A stretch of 64,000 bases of DNA from Saccharibacillus sp. O23 (GCF_002205895.1 NZ_NJDE01000003.1:124001-188000), one strand, 5' to 3'. Shown: positions 35,401-45,161, counted from the stretch's first letter. The notes: generated by a model from the letters alone, not told the origin. A program made the numbers and translations.

Positions 35401-36385
35401 TTCGGTGCGTATAAGTCGCGTTCGCATCGGAATTCCAGATATTCGTTCCTTGCGAATCGAGGTAAGACGCTTGGTATCCGCTACCCGGAGTCATCGTATA
35501 TCCGTATTTGATCGCTAGGTAGGTACTCACCCGCTGCCGTTCCGTATCCGTCAGGGCGCGATCGTATACGATGACATCCAGAATCGTTCCGTCCCAATAA
35601 TTCGCGTTCAGCTCTTCGGGAATGACTTTGCCGATTATCGCTCCGTCCGCGCTCCCCGTATTCCATGCTTTCGAAATGCCGATCTGTCCGAATCCTCCGG
35701 GTTTATTGTCTTCGATCGGCTTCATCTTGCTGTACAATCGAGCCGTATTGCTGGTTTCGCCGTTTTCCCAACCGGTCCATGTAAGAAGTTGTTCGTAGGG
35801 AGACTTCGTGTCGACTACGCCTTCGGGCGAATACATGGTCTGCGTCTTTTCAGAGTTCATGGGCGTAAGCCCCGCCCGGCTTACGTTTCTGAGCAAGCCC
35901 GAAGCCGTATAAGCGCTCGGGTCCGATTTCCCCCATGCCAAGATGTAAGAAATCCCGTCCAACGTATCCGACTTGGCCACGCTAATGACAGTACGGGCTT
36001 TTTTGCCCAGCGGCAGCTTATTGACGTCGAGCTTCAAGTAATCCTCGTCGAAGTCCAGTACCGGATTAAAATTGACGTTATGTGTATTGTCGTTCCAATA
36101 AGTCGGTGCCGAAGAAAGCGTTCCTTGGAAAGCATCGTTCGAAAAAGCGCTTCTGTCCCCCCAGGTGCTTACCGGTTCGCCGCTGTTTTCCGAGATTCCT
36201 CGATCGGCTCTCAACCATAAATTCGGCGAACCGACGCCTCCCGGACTGCTTAAAGACGAATTCGTCGGCGAATCGGCGGAAACCTCCGATCTTCCGACAC
36301 CGGCCCAACTTCCGGCGATCAACGCACCTGCAAGCGCCAACTTGAATGTTTTGCCTGCTGTTCTCCGTCTCTTACTTCTCAACAT
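32480..36385 (-). CDS. Giant SLH surface protein with LamG-like N-terminus (paralogue B)
   Basis: 1301 residues. After a signal peptide (about 1-37) comes a concanavalin/LamG-like domain (LWLRADRGI...WGDRS; about 52-290), a further surface-protein domain (about 295-455), a FIVAR repeat (about 465-540), and then the same series as paralogue A: beta domain, Ig-like module, FIVAR, Pro/Ser linker, unknown domain, three SLH repeats. The last 670 or so residues differ from paralogue A at only scattered sites (LGQL for LGQR, YLRLS for YLHLS). The ATG follows a G-rich site by 7 bases. The gene lies head-to-tail upstream of paralogue A with its own terminator. Confidence 0.9.
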   Translation of the reverse strand: MLRSKRRRTAGKTFKLALAGALIAGSWAGVGRSEVSADSPTNSSLSSPGGVGSPNLWLRADRGISENSGEPVSTWGDRSAFSNDAFQGTLSSAPTYWNDNTHNVNFNPVLDFDEDYLKLDVNKLPLGKKARTVISVAKSDTLDGISYILAWGKSDPSAYTASGLLRNVSRAGLTPMNSEKTQTMYSPEGVVDTKSPYEQLLTWTGWENGETSNTARLYSKMKPIEDNKPGGFGQIGISKAWNTGSADGAIIGKVIPEELNANYWDGTILDVIVYDRALTDTERQRVSTYLAIKYGYTMTPGSGYQASYLDSQGTNIWNSDANATYTHRITAIGRDDSSDLNQKQAKSQEPGAILTAALGQRIENTNSANSNAFAVDRSFFIFGDNDGNTAYTKEIEGAQNSKLKRMERIHQVDKTGGVDDATITLKLETSQQPSAGSEQYYLAIGASEEFVNAKLLPLKSDGTITLNSGEFSDGSFFTFAHVDKTSLSAAVSSVASELSGGALKEQDYTPDSWSALQTKLTEAQNALGTPGSSQEQVDQALKNLNEAREDLKPRAVNFDDAVLEKGQSGSRIVVTLDRGVTFDGQIPHGFTVRVGSDNVPADKLIISVDPSDTKRVLIGLPGMPDLDLSNIDEVGIKYDQTVGNLKGLNGGSVSSFDKTAQSGLSASLQITKPDATSGIVPGDKPAFGGKIDPAADSVTVELLDDQGQPIPNAGGAAIIDPATGEWSFVSEAKLPPGTYTVSVTAKKGEEVSIKKRTFTVVDKSALKAREQAVTAENLNGASYTSSTWNELQTALTEARRVLDDPAASQAQIDAALNRLNTARTGLTAIPSNPGSGSPSPSIPPVTSAPQPNGPTKQIITVDVASGAEDLRDITKVELERTTATDGTLSDQVTFTPAKAKEAIDKALAKNDPTARILIPDSTDAVSRVNVDIPAETVELLKRNKIDLEIHNPNGLVVVPASSLEGREGSFYFRLVPVKNPQERQSVEQRAQTEQIVRQLSGSGAAQVVSRPMTIETNLSSRPVTLVLPLDGTKLPTNEQERAAFLKNLGVYIEHSDGTKEVVRGAVETIDSPAISGNKLGLRFGIAKFSTFTIVSLNANEGMHEAYIQGYTDGTLRPDNAVIRSEMAAMLARLGQLSGSGTANFPDLPQRFWARDLIGQVTEAGWMKGYVDGTFKPNGEITREEMASIVFNYLRLSQGDATGLFPDVRAGSWSGGIIAAVQAQGIMTGDNGKFYPTRPLTRAEAVTILNRLFERGPLHGAPAPAWPDLNASHWAYGDLIEAATTHGYADRSDGGEEWISAR

Positions 36386-36470
36386 GCTTCAACCCCCCGT
36401 TGATTTTGCGGCTGTCGACCCGCATTTTTGCGCGAATCGCCGCCTTCTAAAAATCTATCAATAGGGCATT

Positions 36471-36491
36471 TACAAAAACTATACAGACAGC
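36471..36491 (-). promoter_or_regulatory. Motif shared by the two SLH-gene upstream regions (copy 2)
   Basis: TACAAAAACT, then A, TACA, GA and CAGC on the plus strand, 86 bases before the start of SLH paralogue B. See the copy at 32344. Confidence 0.5.
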
Positions 36492-36528
36492 ACCTTGCCG
36501 CCCGGAGACGAATTCCGGCTTCCAAGAC

Positions 36529-36566
36529 ACGCAAAAAAAGGCGCGGGAGGCCCGCACCTTGCTTTT
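36529..36566 (-). terminator. Terminator of the MBL-fold gene
   Basis: On the minus strand GGTGCGGG pairs with CCCGCGCC (one G-T pair) and a run of seven T follows. It lies about 50 bases past the stop of the gene at 36612. Confidence 0.75.
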
Positions 36567-36611
36567 TCATTGTACCGTATGATCGAATTCAGGCTTATCT
36601 TCGCTCTCTCT

Positions 36612-37415
36612 TCAGAACTGAACGCTGAATCCGTCGAACCGATGGAGGCCCGTGCCGAATTTCGCCAGTCCGTTCTGTCGCAGCCGGCCGGCGGCTTCGC
36701 CCGCGCGCAAACGGATCTCCGGTTCCAAGCCCAACTCGTTATGCGAACCGAATACGCGCGTCACGTCCGGGATCGCGGCGATTTTTTCCCACGAAGCGAT
36801 CAGGTCTTCCGGGCTGGTGGACGGGTAGAACGCATAGACCGGCGTTCCGCCGTACAGCAGATCGCCGGTGAACAGATAGCCCGCGGCCGGATCGAAAAAG
36901 CACAGATGACCCGGCGAATGGCCCGGCGTATGATAAACGGTAAGCGTGCGGCCGCCGAGATCGAGCAGTTGGCCGTCTTCGAGCGTGCCGGTCGCCGGCC
37001 CGCGAAACGGCGTATAGGTCCGCGCGTCGAAGCCGGGCGGCAGCGGCAGCGTAATATCCCGGCCGACGTCCCGCCGAATCTGCTCGATCGTCAGTCCGGC
37101 GATGCCGTTCTCCAGCCAACCGCGATCGAGTTCGTGCACGTAGATCCGCTCGAAACGTCCGTGGCTTCCGATATGATCGGTATGCACGTGCGTCGTCACC
37201 ACGTCGATCGGCAGGTCGGTCAGCCGATCCGTGATGCGCCGGATATTATCGATGCCGAGTCCGGTGTCGATCAGCGCCGCTGACGCCGAACCGAGCAGCA
37301 GAAACGAATGCACCCGCTCCCAATGGCCGTATTCGCTGATCGCGTACGTCCGATCGTCGATGCGCTGTACCGTAAACCAAGTGTCTTTCAGCACAAAAAA
37401 ACCGCCCTTCCGCAT
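36612..37415 (-). CDS. MBL-fold metallohydrolase
   Basis: 267 residues with the metallo-beta-lactamase fold. HVHTDH (His76, His78, Asp80, His81) is the metal-binding motif, and GHSPGHLCF and FTGDLLYGG give the further His and Asp ligands. It is a soluble cytoplasmic hydrolase of the glyoxalase-II/lactonase-like group; the substrate cannot be assigned. The ATG at 37415 has a weak ribosome site; a GTG at 37394, 10 bases after AAGGG, is a plausible alternative start that would shorten it by seven residues. It is transcribed alone. Confidence 0.8.
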   Translation of the reverse strand: MRKGGFFVLKDTWFTVQRIDDRTYAISEYGHWERVHSFLLLGSASAALIDTGLGIDNIRRITDRLTDLPIDVVTTHVHTDHIGSHGRFERIYVHELDRGWLENGIAGLTIEQIRRDVGRDITLPLPPGFDARTYTPFRGPATGTLEDGQLLDLGGRTLTVYHTPGHSPGHLCFFDPAAGYLFTGDLLYGGTPVYAFYPSTSPEDLIASWEKIAAIPDVTRVFGSHNELGLEPEIRLRAGEAAGRLRQNGLAKFGTGLHRFDGFSVQF

Positions 37416-37479
37416 TTAAACTACCGCTTCATTATACAATCTGCTTTTGTTCGTCTTAAGCGCTCTTAACCGAAAAGAT

Positions 37480-38529
37480 TCAGGGAGCGGAAAACAAACC
37501 GGACTGGGGCGCAAGCTTCTCTCCGGTCGGAACGTCCCGGCCGCCCTGAACCTCTACTCCGCCGCTCGGCATGAAAGCACCGGACGTGCTTTTGAAGTAC
37601 AGCGGCAGACCTTCCGACAGGAACAGGTTCGTCTCCGCCGGATTCTGCCTCTGATGGTGCAGATGCAGGTGCGGTTCGCTGGAGCTGCCCGAGTTGCCGA
37701 CCCGTCCCAGCGGCTCGCCGACCTCCACATGCTGTCCCGCTTCGACGGCTGCCGATCCCCGCATCAGATGCGCGAACACGAGATAGGTGCCCGTTTCGTC
37801 GAGGCGGAGATAAATATGGTTTCCGGCCAGAGTTTCCGGTTCCGATTCGCCCGGCGCATGGTCCGCTTCCCCATCCTTCGCCTCTACGACCGTTCCCGCC
37901 GCGGGCGCGAACACTGACGCTCCGTAGATCCCGTAATCCTCGAGCCGAGCGCTTCCCATTCCGGCCGGAGCGGCCAGCAAATCGTAAGCCCAACGTTCGT
38001 TCGGAGCCGCGACGTGATAGTTCTCCCGCAGCCCGTCCCCTCCCCAGCCGACAATCGTTTCCTTCGCAAAAGGAGATACGACCGTAACGGAAGGAGACGT
38101 CTTCGCCGCATCGGCCGGATAAGCGATCTGTCCGACTCCGGCGAACCACAGCGCCGGCCAAGCTCCCGCTATCGCTCCGGCGATCAGCAGCGCGCGCAGC
38201 GGCGGTCGGAACTCCCGCTTCCTCTTCTCCCCTGCTCCGCCTTCTTCTATGCCGGCATTCCGGTCGGCTTCGCCGTTCTGTAGCGCCGGCCCGCCTCTGC
38301 CGCGCTTGCCGCTGCGCAGAATCCGCGGCAGCAACTTAACGGCTCCGATAACGAGCAAAGCCGCGGTGATCAAAACGGCGACCAGGCTGTAGGCCTGAAT
38401 CAACCACCAAGCCAGTACGCTCGGAACGCCTCTCCATAGGTATACGATTGCCCATAGTACCACCGGCAGCAGCCATAACGCCATGCAGAAAGCGGCCGCG
38501 CCTTTTCTTTTATCCCTTTTCCGTGTCAT
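37480..38529 (-). CDS. Membrane-anchored M23 (LytM-type) metallopeptidase
   Basis: 349 residues. Two or three membrane helices near the N-terminus (about 12-30, 38-68, and 115-132), then an extracytoplasmic M23 domain with VFAPAAGTVV, the LVFAHL segment and the HLHLH zinc motif (SSEPHLHLH). A first His and Asp are in ENYHVAAPNERWAYDL. Such enzymes cut peptidoglycan cross-bridges or act as regulators of wall enzymes. It lies just downstream of the OmpR-type two-component genes on the same strand, with a 79-base gap, so it might be part of their response. Confidence 0.82.
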   Translation of the reverse strand: MTRKRDKRKGAAAFCMALWLLPVVLWAIVYLWRGVPSVLAWWLIQAYSLVAVLITAALLVIGAVKLLPRILRSGKRGRGGPALQNGEADRNAGIEEGGAGEKRKREFRPPLRALLIAGAIAGAWPALWFAGVGQIAYPADAAKTSPSVTVVSPFAKETIVGWGGDGLRENYHVAAPNERWAYDLLAAPAGMGSARLEDYGIYGASVFAPAAGTVVEAKDGEADHAPGESEPETLAGNHIYLRLDETGTYLVFAHLMRGSAAVEAGQHVEVGEPLGRVGNSGSSSEPHLHLHHQRQNPAETNLFLSEGLPLYFKSTSGAFMPSGGVEVQGGRDVPTGEKLAPQSGLFSAP

Positions 38530-38608
38530 CGTCGTCCTCCCGTCTTCTTCATGCTTGATTGTAGACGGGAAAGCTTACGAATTCGGCGTCGAAAAACTTA
38601 CGACTTTA

Positions 38609-39778
38609 TTAAGCTTCGGACAAATCTTCCGGCAGCAGAACGGTAAAGCAGGTTTCGCGCGCGCCGCTGCGGACTTCGGTCCGGCCGCCGTGCAGCAGGG
38701 CGATCTCCCGCACGATCGCGAGACCGAGCCCGCGGCTTCCCCCGGAAGTGCCGCGCGATCGTTCTCCGGTGTACAGGCGTTCGAAGACGCGGGGCAGATC
38801 TTCTTGCGCGATCGGTTCCCCTCGATTCGCGATTTCGATCGCGATCTCGTTCTTTTCGCGGCCGACGCGAACGGCAAGCAGTCCTCCGGCGCTTCCGTAG
38901 CGGATCGCGTTTTCGATCAGATTTCCCAGCATTCGGGCCAGCAGAGCCGGATTGCCGCGAACTTTCGCTCCGGCGGCTTCGGCAGGCGTATACCGTTCCA
39001 AACGCATGCCGGCGTTTTCCAATTCGGCCAGAAAGTCGGCCAGAACCTGACCGAGCAGCGTCTCCAGCTCGAATGCGGTAAAGTCGTGCTGTTCTTCGCC
39101 CTTTCCGAGCAGCGTATAATCCAACAGCTGCTCCGCATGCTTCTTCAGCTCGCCGGTTTTGCGCCGGGCCGATTCGATGCAGCGCAGCGCTTCGACGACC
39201 GAAGCGTCGGTTTGCACGAGAAAACCGATATCCGGGCTCTCGCCTCGGATCAGCGGCTTAAGCCGAAGTTCGGCCAGCTCCAGATATCCCGACAGCGAGG
39301 ACAGCGGCGTGCGCATATCGTGCGAGAGCGCCGCGATCAGAGCGTCTTTCTCGGCTTCGGCCTGCCGTTCGCGATCGCCGGCAGCTTCCAAGCGGCTCGC
39401 CATCTCGTCGATATGCCGGGCCAGCCTGCCCAATTCGTCGCCGCTTCGCTCGCCGGTCCGGCGCGTCAGGTCGCCGCGGCCGATCGCTTCCGCCGTTTCG
39501 CCCATCTTCTCGATCCGCCGGATCAATTTGCGCGTGGACAAAGAGGCAAAAGACAGCGCCAACAACGAGAAAGCGAAAAAATAAACCCAAGCATATGTCT
39601 CTTCCCAACGGGTCACCTTTTCCCGGGAAGCGCCGGACAGCAACGGCAGCGCCGACTGCACGGCCGCGATCGACAATCCGGCCAATACCATGCCCATCGC
39701 GATCGCCGCGTAGAATTTGGCCCGAATGCCCGGAAGCTTACCTTTCTTTTTCAATCTTGTATCCCACTCCCCACACAT
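38609..39778 (-). CDS. OmpR-partner sensor histidine kinase
   Basis: 389 residues: TM1 (about 20-42), a very short outside loop, TM2 (about 62-80), HAMP (about 82-135), HisKA (ALSHDMRTPLSSL) and HATPase (NLIENAIRYG, ERLYTGERS, GLGLAIVREI). The small sensor loop suggests it senses the membrane or a partner protein, as intramembrane-sensing kinases do. The ATG at 39778 overlaps the end of the response-regulator gene by 41 bases and lacks a clear ribosome site, so the true start may be a few residues further in. Translational coupling to the regulator is likely. Confidence 0.87.
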   Translation of the reverse strand: MCGEWDTRLKKKGKLPGIRAKFYAAIAMGMVLAGLSIAAVQSALPLLSGASREKVTRWEETYAWVYFFAFSLLALSFASLSTRKLIRRIEKMGETAEAIGRGDLTRRTGERSGDELGRLARHIDEMASRLEAAGDRERQAEAEKDALIAALSHDMRTPLSSLSGYLELAELRLKPLIRGESPDIGFLVQTDASVVEALRCIESARRKTGELKKHAEQLLDYTLLGKGEEQHDFTAFELETLLGQVLADFLAELENAGMRLERYTPAEAAGAKVRGNPALLARMLGNLIENAIRYGSAGGLLAVRVGREKNEIAIEIANRGEPIAQEDLPRVFERLYTGERSRGTSGGSRGLGLAIVREIALLHGGRTEVRSGARETCFTVLLPEDLSEA

Positions 39779-40469
39779 TTTGGATCAAGCGGCTTTCCCG
39801 GTCTCCGTCGCCGATTTTCTCGCGCAGCCTCGCGATATGCACCATGATCGCAGACAAGCCTCCTTCGAGAGCTTCTTCCCCGCGTATGCGCTTATACATC
39901 TGCTCCGGCGTGAAGACTTGGCCCCGGTTCTCCGCCAGCAGCAACAGAAGATCGTATTCGGTCCGCGTTAATCGGATTTCCCGGCCTTCGGAAACGACGC
40001 CGCGCGCCGCCGTATCGATTGACAGCCGGCCGACCCGCAGCCCGCCGTTCTCGGCCGACCCGCGCTCCGATCCTCGTAAGGCACCTGCCGCGCCCAGAAG
40101 ATGATACCGGCGCAGCAGCGCTTCGACCCGAGCCGACAACTCCGACAGGCTAAACGGTTTGACGACATAATCGTCCGCTCCGGTGCGCAGACCGATCACT
40201 TTATCCGCGTCGCCGGCTTTTGCGCTCAAAAACAGGATAGGCACATTGGAGCGTTCCCTGATCGTGCGGCATATGTCCAGACCGTCGCGTTCTGGCATCA
40301 TGATATCCAATACTACCAGAGACACGGCGTGCTGGCCCCATATTTCCAGCGCCTGCTTTCCGTCTTCAGCCGTATGCACGGTATGGCCTTCCAGTTCCAG
40401 ATACGTTCGGATTACGTCCAAAATATCGCGGTCGTCATCCACGACCAGCAGTTCTTCGTTTCGCTTCAT
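39738..40469 (-). CDS. OmpR/PhoB-family response regulator
   Basis: 243 residues: receiver domain (Asp11-Asp13, phospho-Asp55 in LVVLDIMMPERDG, Lys in VVKPF) and winged-helix DNA-binding domain (about 145-240; EIRLTRTEYDLLLLLAENRGQVFT, RLREKIG, VWGVGYKIE). The start at 40469 follows AGGAG by 5 bases; the longer open frame upstream is not used. It forms an operon with the kinase gene, and possibly with the M23 peptidase gene beyond. Confidence 0.92.
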   Translation of the reverse strand: MKRNEELLVVDDDRDILDVIRTYLELEGHTVHTAEDGKQALEIWGQHAVSLVVLDIMMPERDGLDICRTIRERSNVPILFLSAKAGDADKVIGLRTGADDYVVKPFSLSELSARVEALLRRYHLLGAAGALRGSERGSAENGGLRVGRLSIDTAARGVVSEGREIRLTRTEYDLLLLLAENRGQVFTPEQMYKRIRGEEALEGGLSAIMVHIARLREKIGDGDRESRLIQNVWGVGYKIEKER

Positions 40470-40855
40470 GTTCGCTCCTTCCGTCCTGCCTGCTTCTGTC
40501 GACACCTTGCGCGGTTGGCGATAGGATCGACGCGAACGCGATTCGTCCGCGCATTGATCGGCATACTTCCCAAGCCATAAACTACTTTTCATTATACGCT
40601 TCGTTCCCGATAAAAACGCACCCCGAACCTCTTGCGCGGAACCCGGCAAAACCGTAACGCGATAGGTCGGGCAGGTCCCGGGATTTTCTGGACCGAGCAG
40701 CGCGACCAGAGCGCGCCGGATTATCGGAGCGAGATCTGGATTCCGGTATGCAAAAGAAAAACTTGAACAGGATCAACGAGCGATCGAACGTACGCGAAAA
40801 AGCCCGGGCAGCACGATCTTTCGATCCCGCCGTCCGGGCCTTTTTGCGTATATCC
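40470..40855. other. Intergenic region before the OmpR-type operon
   Basis: 386 bases. The part nearest 40855 holds the terminator of the ABC transporter operon (40797-40845). The rest should contain the promoter for the response-regulator gene, but I see no consensus sigma-A pair and no gene. Confidence 0.4.
40797..40845. terminator. Terminator of the NitT/TauT-type ABC operon
   Basis: AAAAAGCCCGG (40797-40807) pairs with CCGGGCCTTTTT (40834-40845) with one bulge. T runs occur on both strands, so it could work in either direction. Confidence 0.75.
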
Positions 40856-41701
40856 TCAAGCTCTCCATTTCATGAACCGGTACTCGAACAGATCGACCAG
40901 AACGAACAGCAGGAAGCCGACTCCGCCGAACAGCAGAATTCCCGCGTACATGCCCGGATAATCGATCCTCAGCCAAGCGTCCATGATGAAATAGCCCATG
41001 CCGTGTTCCGTGCCGTAGATTTCGGTGAAAAACAACACGGAGAACGCCGTGCCGAGCGAGATCCGGATCGTGCTGAGAATCGAAGACAGTGCGCCCGGCA
41101 GCGTGATCTGCGCGAATCTCGCCCCGCGTCCGGCTCCGAGACTGGTCAAGACGTCGTAGGTATCGGCCGGGATCGCTTTGACGCCGTCGCGGACCGAGAT
41201 AATGACTTGAAAAATAAGGATCAACGCGATCATGACGATCTTCGACGCTTCGCCGAGGCCCAGAAACAGCATGGCGACCGGAAGCAGCGCGATCTTCGGA
41301 ATCGGATAAGTCAGATAGACGACCGGATCGAGCAGCTTGTTCCAACGCGGCGAACGGCCCATGACCAACCCGAGCAGCAGCCCGACGGCCAGCGCCAGCA
41401 GAATGCCCGCGAATACGCGGAACAAACTCGTTCCGACATGAGTCAGCATCTCCGCTCCGTCCAAGCGAAACAGCGCGCGGTAGACCGCCGGCGGCGAAGG
41501 AAGAATGTCCCGTTTCAACACGGCGGCCAGCAGCGCCCAGAGCAGATGCAGCGCGGCGAATACGCCCAACAGGCGAACGACGGTCCGCGCGGCGCTTACT
41601 CTGCCGATGCGCGGCGATTCGCCCGAAGCATCGACCTGCGGGACCTTAAGGGAAGACGGCTTGCGACCGCCGCGTTCCGGGCTTTGAGAATTCGTCTTCA
41701 T
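40856..41701 (-). CDS. ABC transporter permease, NitT/TauT (SsuC-like) family
   Basis: 281 residues with about six membrane helices after a hydrophilic N-terminal tail of 40 residues. The cytoplasmic coupling loop (SLGAGRGARFAQITLPGALSSI, in part) matches the EAA motif of this permease class. It is the last gene of a binding protein - ATPase - permease operon, 6 bases past the ATPase stop. Members carry nitrate, sulfonates, taurine or thiamine precursors; the substrate is not clear. Confidence 0.87.
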   Translation of the reverse strand: MKTNSQSPERGGRKPSSLKVPQVDASGESPRIGRVSAARTVVRLLGVFAALHLLWALLAAVLKRDILPSPPAVYRALFRLDGAEMLTHVGTSLFRVFAGILLALAVGLLLGLVMGRSPRWNKLLDPVVYLTYPIPKIALLPVAMLFLGLGEASKIVMIALILIFQVIISVRDGVKAIPADTYDVLTSLGAGRGARFAQITLPGALSSILSTIRISLGTAFSVLFFTEIYGTEHGMGYFIMDAWLRIDYPGMYAGILLFGGVGFLLFVLVDLFEYRFMKWRA

Positions 41702-41707
41702 CCGCGC

Positions 41708-42790
<1,083 letters not shown>

Positions 42791-42797
42791 CTTCGCC

Positions 42798-43808
42798 TTA
42801 TTTGAATTGAACATCCGACATCACGTCCGATGCTTTGAGGTCTTTGGTCAACAGGCCTTTCTCCCGCGCCCAGTTCAGCGCGTTATCCACTTGAGCCGGG
42901 TCCGCCTGATTCGCCGGCACGTAATCCGGCACGTCGATCTGGTCTTTGAGCGTCTCCGGGTAACCGACTTCCTTGATGATCAGGTCGATATAATCCGCTT
43001 GATCGTGATTCTTCATATATTCGACGGCTTCGTCGTAAGCGGCGTACATCTTGCGGATGCCGCCCGCTTTGGCGTCGATCACGCTCTGCGGGAACGCCAG
43101 CACGAACGGATTGATCTCCGCCGTATGCGTCGAACCGAGTACCTTCAGCCCCGCTTCGCGGCCCATCGTCACGAACGGTTCCGGCAGCACGGCCGCGTCG
43201 GCTTTGTTGTTCTTGAGCAGTTCGAGACGGGTCGGGATCTGCGGCACTTCCGTGACCGTAATATCGTTCTCCGTCAATCCCGCCTGCTCGAGCATCATCG
43301 CCATCGTGTATTCGGTGGACGTATTTTTGGACAAGATCACCGTTTTGCCTTTGAGGTCCGCGACGCTTTTGACGTCCGGATTGCCGGTCAGCAGGTCGAA
43401 TTCGCCGAACGTCGTACTGGTAATCTTGACGTCTTTGCCCGCTTCGTTGTAGATCGAGATCGCGACCAGATCGGCGCTTAAGCCTTCGACTTTGCCCGCT
43501 TGGAACGCCACGTCGCGGTCTTTCGCGCTTTTGAACGTCTGAATGTCCAGCTCGACGCCCTGCTCTTTGTCGAAGCCCTGTTCATGCGCGACGATAAAAG
43601 GAATGGCGTCGATCGACGGCAGCAGGCCCAGCGTGATCGTCTCGGTCTTCGCTTCGGAGGCTTCCGGACCGTTCGTGGCTCCCGACGCGCTCGGCTGCGA
43701 CGCCCCGCCGCAGCCGGCCAGCGCCAGACCCAGCGCGGCGGTCGCCATCATCAAGATTGCGGGACGTTTCCCGCGCAGCGTTCCGTTCGGTTTGCGATTT
43801 TTTGTCAT
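42798..43808 (-). CDS. ABC transporter substrate-binding lipoprotein, NitT/TauT family
   Basis: 336 residues with a lipoprotein signal (LALAGC) and an SsuA/NMT1-like periplasmic-binding fold: LGLLPSIDAIPFIVAHEQG at the start of the mature part, ADLKGKTVILSKNTSTEYTM in the middle. It should capture a small anionic or heterocyclic compound. ATG at 43808 is preferred; a TTG at 43820 directly abuts the AGGGG site. It is the first gene of the operon and faces away from des. Confidence 0.87.
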   Translation of the reverse strand: MTKNRKPNGTLRGKRPAILMMATAALGLALAGCGGASQPSASGATNGPEASEAKTETITLGLLPSIDAIPFIVAHEQGFDKEQGVELDIQTFKSAKDRDVAFQAGKVEGLSADLVAISIYNEAGKDVKITSTTFGEFDLLTGNPDVKSVADLKGKTVILSKNTSTEYTMAMMLEQAGLTENDITVTEVPQIPTRLELLKNNKADAAVLPEPFVTMGREAGLKVLGSTHTAEINPFVLAFPQSVIDAKAGGIRKMYAAYDEAVEYMKNHDQADYIDLIIKEVGYPETLKDQIDVPDYVPANQADPAQVDNALNWAREKGLLTKDLKASDVMSDVQFK

Positions 43809-43957
43809 GTCTGTTTCCAACCCCTATTCTGGATTTCATTCGGTGCTTGCGCAAAAAAAAGATTGTTCATTCGTTCACAATCTTACTTAATCGTCCTTAT
43901 TGTACTCCCATGTCCCCGTTTTGTATATTCGCAAATTAAAATAAAATCGTTCATCTT

Positions 43958-44023
43958 ATGACATTTGTCACCTTCCGTCATTGACGTTTATGACTACGCG
44001 CCATGACCTCTTCTCTCTATACT
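43958..44023 (+). promoter_or_regulatory. des promoter with candidate DesR boxes
   Basis: TATACT (44018-44023) is a good -10, but the -35 position (near 43995-44000, TACGCG) is non-consensus, as expected of an activator-dependent promoter. Upstream lie TGACA-TT-TGTCA (43959-43970), GTCAT (43977-43981) and ATGAC (43990-43994) as an inverted pair, and a further ATGAC (44003-44007). Their position fits activation by phosphorylated DesR, which is encoded nearby. Confidence 0.65.
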
Positions 44024-44072
44024 GAAGACATAGAAACGCTTTCCCGGCGTTCGCGAGAGGAGCTAGACATCC

Positions 44073-45161
44073 ATGAATCCGACCAGCCAGCACGCATCCG
44101 CGAATCCGATCGCGGAACTCAAGAAACATATGAAACCTTACGAGAAAACCGATTCCAAAGCCAGCGTCCGTCAACTGCTCAACACGCTGATTCCGTTGAT
44201 CCTGCTGTGGGTCGGCGGTTATCTGCTGCTGTCGATTTCGTTCTGGCTCGCGCTTCCGCTGCTGATCGTCGCGGCCGGATTCGTGATCCGCACGTTCATC
44301 ATTTTCCACGATTGCACGCACGGTTCTTTTTTCAACAATAAAAAAGCGAACGATATCGTCGGCACGATTACCGGCGTCATTACGCTGATGCCTTACCGCA
44401 AATGGAGATACAGCCATACCCGTCACCATGCGACCAGCAGCAATCTCGACAAACGCGGCGAAGGCGATATGTGGCTGCTGACGGTCGAAGAATACGCCGA
44501 AGCTTCGTTCTGGAAACGTCTCGCTTACCGTTTATACCGCAACCCGCTCGTCATGTTCGGTTTGGGTCCGATTCTGGTCTTCCTGATTCAGAGCCGCTTC
44601 AACCGCCGGGGCGCGAAAAAGCAGGAGCGTTACAATACGTACCTGACCAATCTGCTGATCGCGGCGCTCTACGCCGCTCTGATCTGGGCGATCGGGTGGC
44701 AGGCTTTCGTGCTCGTGCAGGGTCCGATCATGTTCGTATCCGGCCTGCTCGGCATCTGGCTGTTCTACGTGCAGCACCAGTTCGAAGACTCTTATTTCGA
44801 GCATGAAGAAGAATGGAGCTACGTGCAGGCGGCCGTCGAAGGCAGCTCGTATTACAAGCTTCCGAAGCCGCTGCAATGGGTGACCGGCAACATCGGATTC
44901 CATCACGTGCATCATTTGAGCCCGAAGATCCCGAACTACAATCTCGAGAAAGCCCACGACTCTTCGGTTCCGCTGCAAAAAGCGACCACGATCACGCTGG
45001 TTACCAGCTTGCAATCGTTGAAATTCCGGTTGTGGGACGAGCAAACGAAGACGTTCACCGGTTATCGCCGCCCGATTCCGGGCCAAGCCAGCCTGCCGCA
45101 GCGCGCCGTGTCGGCGGTCTCGAACGAACTGAACAAAAAGCCGCTGATGCCGCGCGATTAA
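44073..45161 (+). CDS. des: Membrane fatty-acid (phospholipid) desaturase
   Basis: 362 residues with four or more membrane helices and the three His boxes of membrane desaturases: HDCTH, HTRHH and HHVHH. These bind the di-iron centre that puts a double bond into membrane acyl chains, making the membrane more fluid in the cold. GAGGAG lies 10 bases before the ATG. The desK-desR pair follows on the same strand, the same arrangement as in B. subtilis, so cold induction through DesR is expected. Confidence 0.93.
   Translation: MNPTSQHASANPIAELKKHMKPYEKTDSKASVRQLLNTLIPLILLWVGGYLLLSISFWLALPLLIVAAGFVIRTFIIFHDCTHGSFFNNKKANDIVGTITGVITLMPYRKWRYSHTRHHATSSNLDKRGEGDMWLLTVEEYAEASFWKRLAYRLYRNPLVMFGLGPILVFLIQSRFNRRGAKKQERYNTYLTNLLIAALYAALIWAIGWQAFVLVQGPIMFVSGLLGIWLFYVQHQFEDSYFEHEEEWSYVQAAVEGSSYYKLPKPLQWVTGNIGFHHVHHLSPKIPNYNLEKAHDSSVPLQKATTITLVTSLQSLKFRLWDEQTKTFTGYRRPIPGQASLPQRAVSAVSNELNKKPLMPRD

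Noticed and set aside
28275-36385. CRISPR-like or tandem DNA repeats in the SLH region
   Set aside because: The repeats are long coding duplications (FIVAR, Ig-like and SLH modules), without short regular spacers.
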